Below, in pieces: positions 42,085 through 50,657 of a stretch of 64,000 nucleotides of DNA. Under the pieces are notes generated by a model. The model did not search any database. It was not told where the DNA came from and was given only the letters and a program-made list of their open reading frames with translations. Location: contig OZ247430.1 in NCBI GenBank assembly GCA_965232895.1, positions 3,534,001-3,598,000 on the forward strand, read 5' to 3'. The stretch's first letter is position 1. Each line of letters opens with the position of its first letter. Origin of the DNA: Bin87 sp965232895. Lineage in GTDB: Bacteria > Chloroflexota > Dehalococcoidia > Lucifugimonadales > UBA3495. The translations under genes and the position numbers were made by a program.

Positions 42085-42744
42085 GTGTCCTTTCCCAAAA
42101 TCCTGCTGGCCACCGGCAACCCCGACAAGCAGCGAATGCTCGGCTGGATCCTGGCGGAAACGCCGTTTCGGGTTGTTGCGCCCTCCGAATTGGGCGTGAG
42201 CGCCGATCCTGATGAGGATGGCGACACCCACGAAGCCATCGCTCGCGCCAAGGCCGCGGAGTGGTCGCGGGCCGCCGGTATGCCGGCCATAGCCAGCGAC
42301 GGCGGACTCGTGGTTCCGGTATTGGGCGCAAACTGGGAGAGCCGGCACACCCACCGCTTCGCCGGGCCCGCTGCCGACGACGCGGAACGCCAGCGCCGTC
42401 TCATGCAGATGATGCAACCATTCTACGGGGATGACCGCCGCGCCGCTTTCGTTGAAGCCCTCGCCATCGCCGATGGTGGCAAAACCGTCGCCTCCTGGGA
42501 GATCACCGGCGCCACCGGCCTCATTGTGGACTCCATGGCGCAACGGGGCAACGACACCGATGGCGACGGTTTCTGGGTCTTTCCGCTGTGGTACTTTCCC
42601 GAATTCGGCCGCACCTACGACCGCCTGACGGAAACCGAACGCGCCGTTCTTGGCGACCACTGGCAGACCCTGCGCGCCCGCGTCCACGAATTCATTCCGG
42701 GCTGGTTGGCCGGCGTTTCCGCCCCACCAAATCGGCTACAATAA
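42085..42744 (+). CDS. Divergent HAM1/RdgB-like nucleoside-triphosphate pyrophosphatase
   Basis: A 219-residue protein with the ITPase motifs ILLATGNPDKQRML near the N-terminus and PAIASDGGLVVPVLG near residue 75. Classical RdgB removes deaminated purine nucleotides such as dITP. The usual GYDPVF segment is replaced by GFWVFPLWYFPEFGRTYDRL, so the substrate may differ. GTG at 42085 is taken as the start, just before the SFPKILLATGN strand; the open frame continues upstream through the preceding gene. It is followed by the MoxR ATPase gene 33 bp later. Confidence 0.8.
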   Translation: MSFPKILLATGNPDKQRMLGWILAETPFRVVAPSELGVSADPDEDGDTHEAIARAKAAEWSRAAGMPAIASDGGLVVPVLGANWESRHTHRFAGPAADDAERQRRLMQMMQPFYGDDRRAAFVEALAIADGGKTVASWEITGATGLIVDSMAQRGNDTDGDGFWVFPLWYFPEFGRTYDRLTETERAVLGDHWQTLRARVHEFIPGWLAGVSAPPNRLQ

Positions 42745-42777
42745 TCCGGCCAAAGATTATCGCCCACGGAGCCGCCC

Positions 42778-43719
42778 TTGACCGCCCTGCACGCCGAGCA
42801 CGAATCACTCGCCCCCGAATCAGTGGAAGATGTCCAGAGTCTGCTGCGGGATCAGGCGTACATAACCGACCGCGGATTGGCCATCGCCATTTTCCTGGCG
42901 TTGAAATTGCGCCGGCCGCTCTTCCTTGAAGGCGAAGCCGGGGTCGGCAAGACCGAAATCGCGCGCGCGCTGGCCTCCGGCTTGGGCACGGACCTGATCC
43001 GCTTGCAGTGCTACGAGGGTCTTGACATCAACCACGCGGTCTACGAGTGGAACCACACCCGTCAATTGCTGGAAATCCGCTTGATGGAGGCCCGTCGCGA
43101 GGGCGCCGCAGACGTCGACCTGTTCAGCCCGCAATTCCTGATCAAGCGCCCGCTGCTGGAGGCAATCGACCCGAGCCGGGATCGCGCCCCGGTTCTGCTC
43201 ATCGACGAGCTCGACCGTTCCGATGAGGAATTTGAGGGGTTCCTCCTGGAGCTCCTCGCTGACTACCAGATCACGATTCCGGAACTGGGCACCTTTCACG
43301 CCGCGTTCCCGCCGGTCGTCGTGGTGACCTCCAATCGTACCCGCGAGGTCCACGACGCGCTGAAGCGCCGCTGCCTCTACTACTGGGTCGATTACCCGGA
43401 CTACCAGAAGGAACTCCAAATCGTCACCGCGCGACTTCCGGACGCGCCCCGCCAGTTGGCCCAGCAGGTCACCGGCTTCATCCAGGAACTCCGCGAAACC
43501 GAGCTTTACAAGATTCCCGGCGTCTCCGAGACACTGGACTGGACTTCTGCGTTGATGGCGTTGAACATGCGCGAACTCGAGCCCGAGGTCATCGACGACA
43601 CCCTGGGCATCATGCTCAAGTATCAGGACGATATCGAAGCCGTGCGCGGCGAGCCGGCCCGGGCTCTCCTCGAGCGGTCACGCAACCGCGGCCCCCGGCG
43701 CGGCGGACGGAGAGGTTAG
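42778..43719 (+). CDS. MoxR-family AAA ATPase (CoxD-like)
   Basis: A 313-residue AAA+ ATPase of the MoxR group. Walker A is GEAGVGKTE (Lys58), Walker B is VLLIDELDR, and sensor 1 is VVVTSNRTREVHDALKRRCLYYWVDYP. The sequence is close to CoxD, which helps insert the CuSMo cofactor into CO dehydrogenase. MoxR proteins usually work with a von Willebrand-type partner such as CoxE; none is next to it. The start is TTG at 42778 with GGAG upstream. Its client protein is unknown. Confidence 0.93.
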   Translation: MTALHAEHESLAPESVEDVQSLLRDQAYITDRGLAIAIFLALKLRRPLFLEGEAGVGKTEIARALASGLGTDLIRLQCYEGLDINHAVYEWNHTRQLLEIRLMEARREGAADVDLFSPQFLIKRPLLEAIDPSRDRAPVLLIDELDRSDEEFEGFLLELLADYQITIPELGTFHAAFPPVVVVTSNRTREVHDALKRRCLYYWVDYPDYQKELQIVTARLPDAPRQLAQQVTGFIQELRETELYKIPGVSETLDWTSALMALNMRELEPEVIDDTLGIMLKYQDDIEAVRGEPARALLERSRNRGPRRGGRRG

Positions 43720-43720
43720 C

Positions 43721-44893
43721 ATGGATGCCAAACACGTCGTGGTCATCGGCGCCGGCATCGTCGGCACGTCCATCGGTTGGCGGCTCGCCTCCCGGGGCGC
43801 CCGCATTACCATTGTGGATGAGGGTGAGCCCGGCAGCGGCGCCTCCAGCCACAGCTTCGCGTGGATCAACGCTGGCGCAAAGGAACCGGTCGGCTATCAC
43901 AACCTCAACCGCCGCTCGCTGGAGATGTGGTCCCGGTTCGCCGACGCCCTCGGCCAGGACGTCGGATTGCGGTGGGGCGGCAAGGTGTCCTGGGAAACCG
44001 ACGCCGCGGCTGCTCAGGCACTCCTCGCCCGCGTGCAACAACTCCAGACGTGGGGTTATCCCACCCGCCAGGTCTCGCGCGAAGAACTTCAGGAGCTGGA
44101 ACCGTCCCTGAGCATCGGCTCTGTAGCCGCCGCCGAGTACAGCGAGAACGAGGGCCAGGTCGAACCGCAGATGGTCGTCGACGCCTGCCTCAACCGATTG
44201 CGTGAATTCGAAGCCACCATCCTCTCCGGAGTGGAAGTAATCGGACTGCGCAAGGACTCGCCGGCCCGCGTCGATTCGGTTCGGACCACCGGTGGAGATT
44301 TCGATGCGGACGTTGTCGTCGTCGCTGCCGGCGCCTCCACCACCGCCGTGGCCGCCATGGCCGGAGTGAACGTGCCTCAAGCCGAGAGCCCCGGTGTGGT
44401 TATCCGAACCTCCCCGATGCCGCGTCTGTTGCACAACGTGCCCGTGGTGTACGCGCCTCCGTTGGAAGACGGTCGCCGCGAGATCCATATGAGGCAATGC
44501 CCTGATGGTCGACTGATGATCGGAGAAGGAGATCAGGAGAGCCTCGCAGAGGACGACAGCCAGGCCCATGCCGATGATCTTTTGGCCCGCGCCTGTCAGC
44601 ACCTGCCCGGATTGGCAGGCGCCGCGGCCGTGCCCGTTCCCGTGGGCTGGCGGCCCATGCCCCTTGACGGTTACCCGGTGATGGGGTTTGCTCCCGAGGC
44701 GCCCAACGTATATGTTGCCCTGACTCACAGCGGGGTCACACTGTGTCCAGCCTTGAGCCAACTGGCCGCGCTGGAGATCTGCGAAGGCGCGCGAGCCGAC
44801 GCCGTGCTCGGCCCTTACCGTCCCGAGCGTTTCGCCGGGGTAACGCCGCAGGCTGCCGCGCAAATGGCACACCCTCGCGCCCGGCATCGGTAG
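43721..44893 (+). CDS. FAD-dependent amino-acid oxidase-like (DAO family) enzyme
   Basis: A 390-residue DAO-family flavoprotein. The dinucleotide fold begins VVVIGAGIVGTSIGWRLASRGARITIVDEG, the SSHSFAWINAG substrate/FAD loop follows, and FDADVVVVAAGASTTAVA and GWRPMPLDGYPVMGFAPEAPNVYVALTHSGVTL close the protein. Relatives oxidise glycine, sarcosine, D-amino acids or similar amines. GAGAGG lies before the ATG. It ends 22 bp before the convergent restriction nuclease gene, and its start is 1 bp after the MoxR stop, so the two are co-transcribed. Confidence 0.92.
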   Translation: MDAKHVVVIGAGIVGTSIGWRLASRGARITIVDEGEPGSGASSHSFAWINAGAKEPVGYHNLNRRSLEMWSRFADALGQDVGLRWGGKVSWETDAAAAQALLARVQQLQTWGYPTRQVSREELQELEPSLSIGSVAAAEYSENEGQVEPQMVVDACLNRLREFEATILSGVEVIGLRKDSPARVDSVRTTGGDFDADVVVVAAGASTTAVAAMAGVNVPQAESPGVVIRTSPMPRLLHNVPVVYAPPLEDGRREIHMRQCPDGRLMIGEGDQESLAEDDSQAHADDLLARACQHLPGLAGAAAVPVPVGWRPMPLDGYPVMGFAPEAPNVYVALTHSGVTLCPALSQLAALEICEGARADAVLGPYRPERFAGVTPQAAAQMAHPRARHR

Positions 44894-44915
44894 GGGCATA
44901 TCAGGCTATTTGCGC

Positions 44916-45803
44916 TCATTGTCCAACGGCGAACAGCGCGTCCGGGAGCGCCGCCAGCGCTTCTCGTATCCCGTCCGGGCTGCTGGGTGGTGACGATAGC
45001 TCCTTTCGTGCCAGTGGAACCAGGTGCTCGTACATCTGTTGCAGCGGTCTATTGTTGCGAATTTGGATGAAGGCCACCTGATTATTGGCGGCCACCTGAC
45101 TCGCGCTTGAACCCTGGTTAAGCCTGTCAAAAATCACCATTCCCCGCGTTCCAACCCGATGCACTTTGTCCATGATGACTTCAGGGTTTCCGGCCTCGAT
45201 CAAGCCCATTTCCAACCGAATCCGGCCGCGATGCGTCTCGATCTCAGCATCTACTTCCCGGTCCACTTCAGCGTCCGCCCTCATGCCCAGCCAGTAGTCG
45301 ACGTCTTCGTCCAATCCCAGGACGCTTAAACCTGCCCGGAGGAAGGCGGTTTCCAGGCGTTTGCCAACGCTTGATTTGCGAGAGCCACGTATGGTCAGTG
45401 TTGCGGCTCCTGCCCAGAGCATCAGCATCGCGTCTTCAAATGCCGGGCCGTCGGAACGCCGGCTGAGCTCCCGCAGGTGCGACCCCACTTCGTCCAGGTA
45501 CTCCAGGCGGTTCTCGCGATTGACGCCGAGATTGTCTGCGGTTTTCTTCCCCAAGCCGAGCAACCACCATTCCAACCGGCCTCGGCCGGCGCCGACTTTC
45601 TCCCGCAGAGCTTCCATCCAGGCGTCATAGCCGGCGCCATTGGGGAGATCCCTAAGTATCGACAGCAACTCCGAATAGGCATCGAGCAACTGGGTGCGGG
45701 TTTCCCCTTCGGTATAAAGGCGATAGTTGTACCCCATGCACAGTGTGCCCACTATCTCCCGCATCCCCGCCGGCGCGCTCAAATCGTAGAGTCTAGGCGT
45801 CAT
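44916..45803 (-). CDS. CfrBI-family type II restriction endonuclease
   Basis: A 295-residue protein resembling the CfrBI family (CCWWGG-cutting) nucleases. Likely catalytic region: DREVDAEIETHRGRIRLEMGLIEAGNPEVI at about 190-220, an Asp/Glu cluster as in PD-(D/E)XK-type enzymes, then VGTRGMVIFDRL. The pairing with an N4-cytosine-type methylase gene, overlapping by 11 bp, supports a complete type II restriction-modification system. ATG at 45803 is preferred, but ATG at 45833 inside the methylase gene is possible. The recognition site cannot be read from sequence, and the family call is from memory of conserved segments. Confidence 0.7.
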   Translation of the reverse strand: MTPRLYDLSAPAGMREIVGTLCMGYNYRLYTEGETRTQLLDAYSELLSILRDLPNGAGYDAWMEALREKVGAGRGRLEWWLLGLGKKTADNLGVNRENRLEYLDEVGSHLRELSRRSDGPAFEDAMLMLWAGAATLTIRGSRKSSVGKRLETAFLRAGLSVLGLDEDVDYWLGMRADAEVDREVDAEIETHRGRIRLEMGLIEAGNPEVIMDKVHRVGTRGMVIFDRLNQGSSASQVAANNQVAFIQIRNNRPLQQMYEHLVPLARKELSSPPSSPDGIREALAALPDALFAVGQ

Positions 45804-46920
45804 CAGCGCACCACCGGTATTCGAGGTCGTCAAAGTCCACGGGGTGGGCGGTGGACAGTCGCAGCCCTCTCGCTGCCTCCCGGAAATAATCCGCCCGCTT
45901 TTCGATCAGGACGTAGCGTCGGCCCAAGGCATCGGCAATCCGGCCCACCGTGCCGCTGCCGGCGAACGGATCCAGCACCAGGTCTCCCACAAAGGAGTAA
46001 TACCGGATAACCCGGTCCGCCAATTCGTCGGGGAAAATTGCTGGATGCCCTTTTTTCGCCGACGGCGCGATTTCCCACACGTTGGTTTTCGCGTAGTCAT
46101 CGCCGATAAGAGATTGACGTACCGCCTCCGGGTCAGGATGATGGCGCAGGTTCCAGTCAATCAGCCGGTCCGTTTTCTTCCGGTACACCAGCACGTACTC
46201 GGTGACCGTGACCGGCTTGTACTGCAATGGCTGGCGATCCGCCGCAAAGCGTCGCCCCCGGCCCAGGTGCCAGCCCGCGCCGTCGGGCTTGCGCCAGATG
46301 ATGTCGTCCACAAACTCAAAATCCAGGCCGGCCAGAATACCGTGCAAGTCAAAGGGGATCGGCACCCGCTGGCTGGAGGTGCTACGGGAAGTCCGGCGCA
46401 CCAGTACCGGCGACACATTGACTATCAGGAACCGCCCTTCCGCGAGAACATCGCGGCAAGCCGCGAACACTTCCCCCAGGAACTCCAAGTAAGTCGGGTA
46501 ATCCCGGTATTCGACGCACTCCGGCTTGGCGTTAAAGTAAGGTGGCGACGTGAATATCAGTTGCACGCTATCGGCGGGAAAATCCGCCAACGCCTCACGG
46601 CAGTCACCCAGGATCAATTTGTTGGGGACGGGCGGAAATACTATTCCACCCGGCTTGGCCGGCGCGCGCTCCGGCGCAACGCGCTCCATTCGTTCCAACA
46701 CCATAGCCGGCGTTGGTTCGTGTTGGATTGACCCTGCATCGTCGATCCGGAGTTCCCCCAGGGGCTGCCGGCGGCTGTTTTCGTGTACCAATGCGATACG
46801 CCAACAGTCATAGCGGTCGTCCCACTCGGGCAATCCGATCTGGATCCTGCCGTGGGCCGGATCGGGAAGTTGTTCCTCCACCCAGATCTCAGCCAGCTGC
46901 CGGACATTGGCTGCAATCAA
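45793..46920 (-). CDS. N4-cytosine-type DNA methyltransferase of a type II R-M system
   Basis: A 375-residue beta-class DNA methylase. The catalytic motif TSPPYF (residues 124-129) comes before the SAM motif DPFAGSGTVG (about 317-326), the beta-class order. SPPY is typical of N4-cytosine methylases, though some adenine enzymes share it. About 95 N-terminal residues before KLILGDCREAL form an extra domain of unknown role. The nuclease gene follows with an 11-bp overlap. Making the methylase first on the shared transcript would protect host DNA before the nuclease appears. No C-protein regulator gene is seen. Confidence 0.9.
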   Translation of the reverse strand: MIAANVRQLAEIWVEEQLPDPAHGRIQIGLPEWDDRYDCWRIALVHENSRRQPLGELRIDDAGSIQHEPTPAMVLERMERVAPERAPAKPGGIVFPPVPNKLILGDCREALADFPADSVQLIFTSPPYFNAKPECVEYRDYPTYLEFLGEVFAACRDVLAEGRFLIVNVSPVLVRRTSRSTSSQRVPIPFDLHGILAGLDFEFVDDIIWRKPDGAGWHLGRGRRFAADRQPLQYKPVTVTEYVLVYRKKTDRLIDWNLRHHPDPEAVRQSLIGDDYAKTNVWEIAPSAKKGHPAIFPDELADRVIRYYSFVGDLVLDPFAGSGTVGRIADALGRRYVLIEKRADYFREAARGLRLSTAHPVDFDDLEYRWCADDA

Positions 46921-47322
46921 AATTTCTCTCCCGGGGTTGCGGTTCAGGGGCGCGGCTTCCCTGCGTCACAACAATTACACCAGGAACAACGAATAGGCAA
47001 CAAGTTGATGTCAGATAATCCCCGAGTACGCTGTTCCGCGCGCTTACTCAGTTGGCAGCACAAGTTGTCAGAAGCCGGATTTTCAAGATTTACGGATTTG
47101 CTGGATTGAGGTCGTCCGGCAGGAGCGCGCGCTCAATACCGATAATCAAGTACTCCGGCGAATCCTGATGCTGACGATTTCCGAAACCAGGGGCATGTGC
47201 GTTCCGCTCTCGATGATCGAGCCTGACTCGGTACTTTGCTTGCCCAAAAAATCCTCCCGGCGTAGAATGGCGCAACTTCATCCGGGAACCCCAACTGCGC
47301 ATTGTATTTAGGAGAATCTGTC
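46921..47322. other. Divergent intergenic region with GGATTT-type repeat
   Basis: This 402-bp gap separates the methylase gene (minus) from a CoA-transferase gene (plus) and must hold both promoters. At 47066-47111 a TGTCAGAAGCCGGATTTTC-type stretch repeats a GATTT unit about every 11 bases (GGATTTTC, AGATTTAC, GGATTTGC). A 70-residue open frame on the minus strand (47090-47302) has no ribosome-binding site and I do not call it. Base composition is more AT-rich than nearby genes. Confidence 0.5.
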
Positions 47323-48537
47323 ATGCCGGAAGCTAAAGGCCCTCTGGACGGGATACGCGTCATCGACCTCGGTCGGCACCAGGCCGGCCCCCGTTGCGCC
47401 CAGGTATTGGCCCGTCTGGGCGCCGAAGTCATCAAGGTGGAACGACTTGGAGGCGAGGAAACCCGCTACCACGCGCCCTGGGTTCGCAAGCAGTCTGCTT
47501 ACTGGGTGCAATACAACAGCGGCAAGAAGAGCCTCAGCATCGACCTGCGCAAAGAAGAAGGCAAAGAGGTCTTGCGCAAGTTGGTGGAAGTCTCTGACGT
47601 TCTATTGCAGAACTTCCGCCCCGGCACCATCGACACTATGGGCTTTGGCTACGACGTGCTCTACGAGTTGAACCCCCGCATCATCATGGTCAATGTGTCC
47701 GCCTACGGCCAGTTCGGCCCCTACCGCGAGCAGATCGGCTACGACCCCATCGGCCAGACCATGTCCGGTATCGCCATGGTCACCGGCGAAGAGGGGATGC
47801 CGCCCATCCGCGCCGGCGTGCCCATCATTGACCGCACCACCGCGCTCCACGCCGCCATCGGCACCCTCGCTGCCCTGCACGAGCGGGAGAGTTCCGGCGT
47901 CGGCCAGACCATCGACGCCTGCCTCGCCGACACCGGCTACAGCTACACCGAAATCCCCATCACCGCCTACCACGGCGCCGGCATCGAGCCCCGCCGCGGC
48001 GAGTCGGCGGCCCCGCCCTCGGGCACCTACCCCTGCAAGGACGGCTGGGTGCTCATTTCCGCCGGCGACCAGCACCACTGGCATCGCGTCTGCAACGCCC
48101 TGGGCAGGCCCGAGTGGCTGGAAGACCCTCGGTTCACCACCCGCCACGAACGCGGAGCCAACGGCGAGCTGGTCAACCAGGCCATGCGCGACCTGATGGC
48201 CGACATGACCATGCGCGAAGCCATCGCTCACTTCACCCACCACGACGTGGTGGCCGCTCCGGTCAACACCATCGCCCAGGCCGCCGCCGATCCGCATCCG
48301 TGGGAGCGCCGCGCCATGGTCGAGGTTGACGACTTCCTGGCTGGCACCATCGCCGTGTCGGGTGACTTCTGGCACTTCAGCCGCACCCCTGCCGTCGTCG
48401 GCACCACTCCCCAGGTGGGCGAGCACAACGAAGACGTCCTCACCGGAATTCTGGACTACACCGAGGACCAGGTCCAGGCCATGTACGAGGCCAACGTCAT
48501 CGGCACCTTCCACCACTACGACGAAGTGCCTGGCTAG
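47323..48537 (+). CDS. CaiB/BaiF family CoA-transferase
   Basis: A 404-residue class III CoA-transferase. It begins GPLDGIRVIDLGRHQAGPRCAQVLARLGAEVIKVE, has SLSIDLRKEEGKEVLRKLVEVSDVLLQNFRPG and the catalytic-Asp region QTIDACLADTGYSY near 205, then QVGEHNEDVLTGIL. The start at 47323 has GGAG eight bases upstream. It differs clearly from the family member at 4280-5530, so the two are not recent duplicates. A strong terminator follows, so it is a single-gene transcript. The acyl substrate is unknown. Confidence 0.93.
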   Translation: MPEAKGPLDGIRVIDLGRHQAGPRCAQVLARLGAEVIKVERLGGEETRYHAPWVRKQSAYWVQYNSGKKSLSIDLRKEEGKEVLRKLVEVSDVLLQNFRPGTIDTMGFGYDVLYELNPRIIMVNVSAYGQFGPYREQIGYDPIGQTMSGIAMVTGEEGMPPIRAGVPIIDRTTALHAAIGTLAALHERESSGVGQTIDACLADTGYSYTEIPITAYHGAGIEPRRGESAAPPSGTYPCKDGWVLISAGDQHHWHRVCNALGRPEWLEDPRFTTRHERGANGELVNQAMRDLMADMTMREAIAHFTHHDVVAAPVNTIAQAAADPHPWERRAMVEVDDFLAGTIAVSGDFWHFSRTPAVVGTTPQVGEHNEDVLTGILDYTEDQVQAMYEANVIGTFHHYDEVPG

Positions 48538-48561
48538 TCGGGCGCCACACCGCAATTAACG

Positions 48562-48593
48562 CAGGGGCGAATAACCAGTCGCCCCTGTTTTAG
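48562..48593 (+). terminator. Rho-independent terminator
   Basis: A perfect 9-bp stem, CAGGGGCGA (48562-48570) with TCGCCCCTG (48579-48587), an 8-base loop and a TTTTAG run. It lies 24 bp after the CoA-transferase stop and before the brnT gene. It is the clearest intrinsic terminator in the window. Confidence 0.88.
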
Positions 48594-48615
48594 TTGACGG
48601 GTCGGCGAAGGTACA

Positions 48616-48876
48616 ATGAATCCTCAGTACGAATGGGACGAGTCTAAACGATTGATCAACCTGGGTCAGCACAAACTGGACTTCGAAGATGTTCATCAAT
48701 TTGGATGGGATCGGGCCATCATCAAATCAAGCGATCGCGGTGACGAATCCCGCTGGATAGCCTACGGTTATTTCGAGGACCGCCTACACGCAGTGGTATA
48801 TACATGGCGCGGGGATATAAAGCGCATCATCAGTTTTCGTCCCGCCAGGATCAGTGAGGTACAGCGACATGGCTGA
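48616..48876 (+). CDS. brnT: BrnT family toxin
   Basis: An 86-residue BrnT-type toxin. The family sequence is clear: YEWDESKRLINLGQHKLDFEDVHQFGWDRA, then ESRWIAYGYFEDRLHAVVYTWRG and IKRIISFRPARISEVQRHG. BrnT is a RelE-like RNase that stops translation and is blocked by BrnA. The antitoxin gene follows with an 8-bp overlap. It lies just after a terminator, so it probably has its own promoter, normally repressed by the BrnT-BrnA complex. Confidence 0.92.
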   Translation: MNPQYEWDESKRLINLGQHKLDFEDVHQFGWDRAIIKSSDRGDESRWIAYGYFEDRLHAVVYTWRGDIKRIISFRPARISEVQRHG

Positions 48877-49279
48877 CGGATACTTGGAAAACGGGCTTAC
48901 GCCGGAAGAACTTGCTGCTCTGCCCCCTTACGAAAAAGTCGCCAACTTGACCTTTGTCGAAGTTGAGGCTCTTTACGGTGAGGAGATCGCCATCAATGTC
49001 GGCATCGCCAAGGATCCTGACACTTGGGTGCCCACGGATGAGGAATTCGCTCAGATGCGCCCTGCAATCGAAGTCGATCCTGAATTGGTCAAGGCGCACC
49101 TCGCTGGCAAAATCAAGATGCCCCCGCGTCCGCCCGTGACCAGGATGAAGGAAGAGGTCGTCCTGGATAGCGACATCGTGGACTATTTCAAACACCTCGA
49201 CCCCCACTGGCAGAAGGGCCGCCTCAACGACTTCCTCCGCGCGGTTATATTCAAACGCCACCCTGACGTGTCCTTATAG
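48869..49279 (+). CDS. brnA: BrnA-like antitoxin with an N-terminal extension
   Basis: A 136-residue partner of BrnT. The C-terminal third (EEVVLDSDIVDYFKHLDPHWQKGRLNDFLRAVI) is the ribbon-helix-helix DNA-binding part of BrnA, which represses the operon. The N-terminal 85 residues are acidic and helical and would hold the toxin-binding segment; they are longer than in many BrnA proteins. The ATG at 48869 (MADGYLENG) overlaps the brnT end by 8 bp. Together the two genes form a complete type II toxin-antitoxin operon. Confidence 0.85.
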   Translation: MADGYLENGLTPEELAALPPYEKVANLTFVEVEALYGEEIAINVGIAKDPDTWVPTDEEFAQMRPAIEVDPELVKAHLAGKIKMPPRPPVTRMKEEVVLDSDIVDYFKHLDPHWQKGRLNDFLRAVIFKRHPDVSL

Positions 49280-49364
49280 CCCCGGCCTCGCCGGCGGATC
49301 GTGGTGTGGAGTGGAAGTACCCGCCCCGCACCTTGTGGCATAATACCCGGACCCATCACCCTAC

Positions 49365-49376
49365 GGAGGTACCTCC
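49365..49376 (+). promoter_or_regulatory. Palindromic Shine-Dalgarno site
   Basis: GGAGGTACCTCC is a perfect 12-bp palindrome whose first half is the ribosome-binding site, ten bases before the ATG at 49380. It may form a small hairpin or simply be chance. A similar GGAGG/CCTCC arrangement precedes the gene at 39874. Confidence 0.4.
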
Positions 49377-49379
49377 CCC

Positions 49380-50561
49380 ATGGTTGACCTCAGGCGCGCC
49401 GCCGCCATCGTGGGCATCCACGAGCACGTCACCCGCTACGCTCCCGACAAGAGCGAACTCCAGATCCAGGGCGAGAGCGTCATCAAAGCCCTCGCCGACG
49501 CCGGCCTCGCCAAGGACGACGTCGACGGCCTGTTCACCGCGTCCAGCAGCGCCCGCAACAGCGGCATGAACCTGGCCGACTATCTCAATATGTACCCCAG
49601 CTACGTCGACAACACCACCGTCGGCGGCGGGTCCTTTGAGTTCCACCTGTCCCACGCCCTGACCGCCATCGCGGCCGGCCGCATCAACGTGGCCGTCATC
49701 ACCTACAGCAGCCTCGCCCGCTCCGGCGGCGTGTCCGTGGGAACCGGCGGCGTCGGTCGCTTCGGCCACCCCATCCTGGAGCCGTCCCCCGACAGTTTCG
49801 AGGAACTGTACGGTATGACCACCGTCGGTCTCTACGCGATGATCGCCCGGCGGCACATGCACCTCTACGGCACCACCGCCGAGCAGCTCGCCGAGGTGTC
49901 CGTCGCCATGCGCCACCACGCCTCGATGAACCCCGAGGCCCTCTTCCGTGATCCCATCACCGTCGAGGACGTGGTCGGTTCCCGCGTCATCTCCGACCCG
50001 CTGCATCTCATGGATTGCTGCATCATCACCGACGGCGGCGGCGCCGTGGTCGTGGCCTCACCCGAGGTTGCCCGCAACTGCCGTCATACGCCGGTGTGGG
50101 TCCTTGGCGCTGGCGAGGCCATCGCCCACCAGGGCGCCGGCAAGCGCGACCTGATGTACATCGCCGCCCACCAGAGTTCGCCCCGCGCCTTCGAGATGGC
50201 CGGCGTGACCCATGACGACATCGACATGGCCATGGTTTACGACTCCTTCACCATCACCGTGGTTGAGACCCTCGAGGACTTGGGCTTTTGCAAGAAGGGC
50301 GAGGGCGGAGAGTTCGTCAGCGGCGGCCGACTCAAGGTCGGCGGGGCATTGCCCATCAACACCGACGGCGGCGGGCTCTCCTCAAACCATCCCGGGATGC
50401 GTGGTCTTTTCCTGCTCCTCGAAGCCACCCGCCAGTTACGCCATCAGTTCGACGGCACCGGACGCCAGGTCCCCAATTGCCAACTCGCCCTGGCCCACGG
50501 CACCGGTGGCGCTCTCGGCTCCCGCCACAGCGGCGGCACCGTCATCCTGGCTCGGGATTAG
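49380..50561 (+). CDS. Thiolase-like protein (SCP2/Ltp2 type)
   Basis: A 393-residue thiolase-fold protein. It opens RRAAAIVGIHEHVTRYAPDKSELQIQGES, has GDGGGAVVV-like TDGGGAVVVASPE near 220 and SSNHPGMRG near 335. At the place of the thiolase nucleophile Cys the sequence reads NTTVGGGSFEFHLSHAL, with no Cys. Such Cys-less thiolases pair with DUF35 proteins; the Ltp2-ChsH2 pair of actinobacteria is a known retro-aldolase in steroid side-chain breakdown. The DUF35 gene follows at 50658, so the pair is probably a carbon-carbon lyase or acyl-CoA enzyme. The substrate is unknown. Confidence 0.9.
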   Translation: MVDLRRAAAIVGIHEHVTRYAPDKSELQIQGESVIKALADAGLAKDDVDGLFTASSSARNSGMNLADYLNMYPSYVDNTTVGGGSFEFHLSHALTAIAAGRINVAVITYSSLARSGGVSVGTGGVGRFGHPILEPSPDSFEELYGMTTVGLYAMIARRHMHLYGTTAEQLAEVSVAMRHHASMNPEALFRDPITVEDVVGSRVISDPLHLMDCCIITDGGGAVVVASPEVARNCRHTPVWVLGAGEAIAHQGAGKRDLMYIAAHQSSPRAFEMAGVTHDDIDMAMVYDSFTITVVETLEDLGFCKKGEGGEFVSGGRLKVGGALPINTDGGGLSSNHPGMRGLFLLLEATRQLRHQFDGTGRQVPNCQLALAHGTGGALGSRHSGGTVILARD

Positions 50562-50612
50562 ACCGTCAGTTGTCCCGCGACTGATCCGTCGTTTCTGCCC
50601 AGAACCAACGTC

Positions 50613-50635
50613 ATTCCTGCGGAAGCAGGAATCCA
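50613..50635. repeat. REP-like stem-loop half-site
   Basis: ATTCCTGC, loop GGAA, GCAGGAAT, then CCAG: an 8-bp perfect stem in the gap between the thiolase-like and DUF35 genes. It matches the left halves of the elements at 23840 and 51957. It would sit in the mRNA between the two coding regions. Confidence 0.7.
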
Positions 50636-50657
50636 GAAATCCTCACAAGGATCAACT

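Noticed and set aside
40473..42404. A 643-residue minus-strand open frame opposite the MFS, DUF6941-like and HAM1-like genes
   Set aside because: No family motifs, very rich in His, Gly and Asp, and antisense to recognised genes.
47090..47302. A 70-residue minus-strand frame between the methylase and the CoA-transferase
   Set aside because: No ribosome-binding site, no family, and it overlaps a repeat-like AT-rich stretch.
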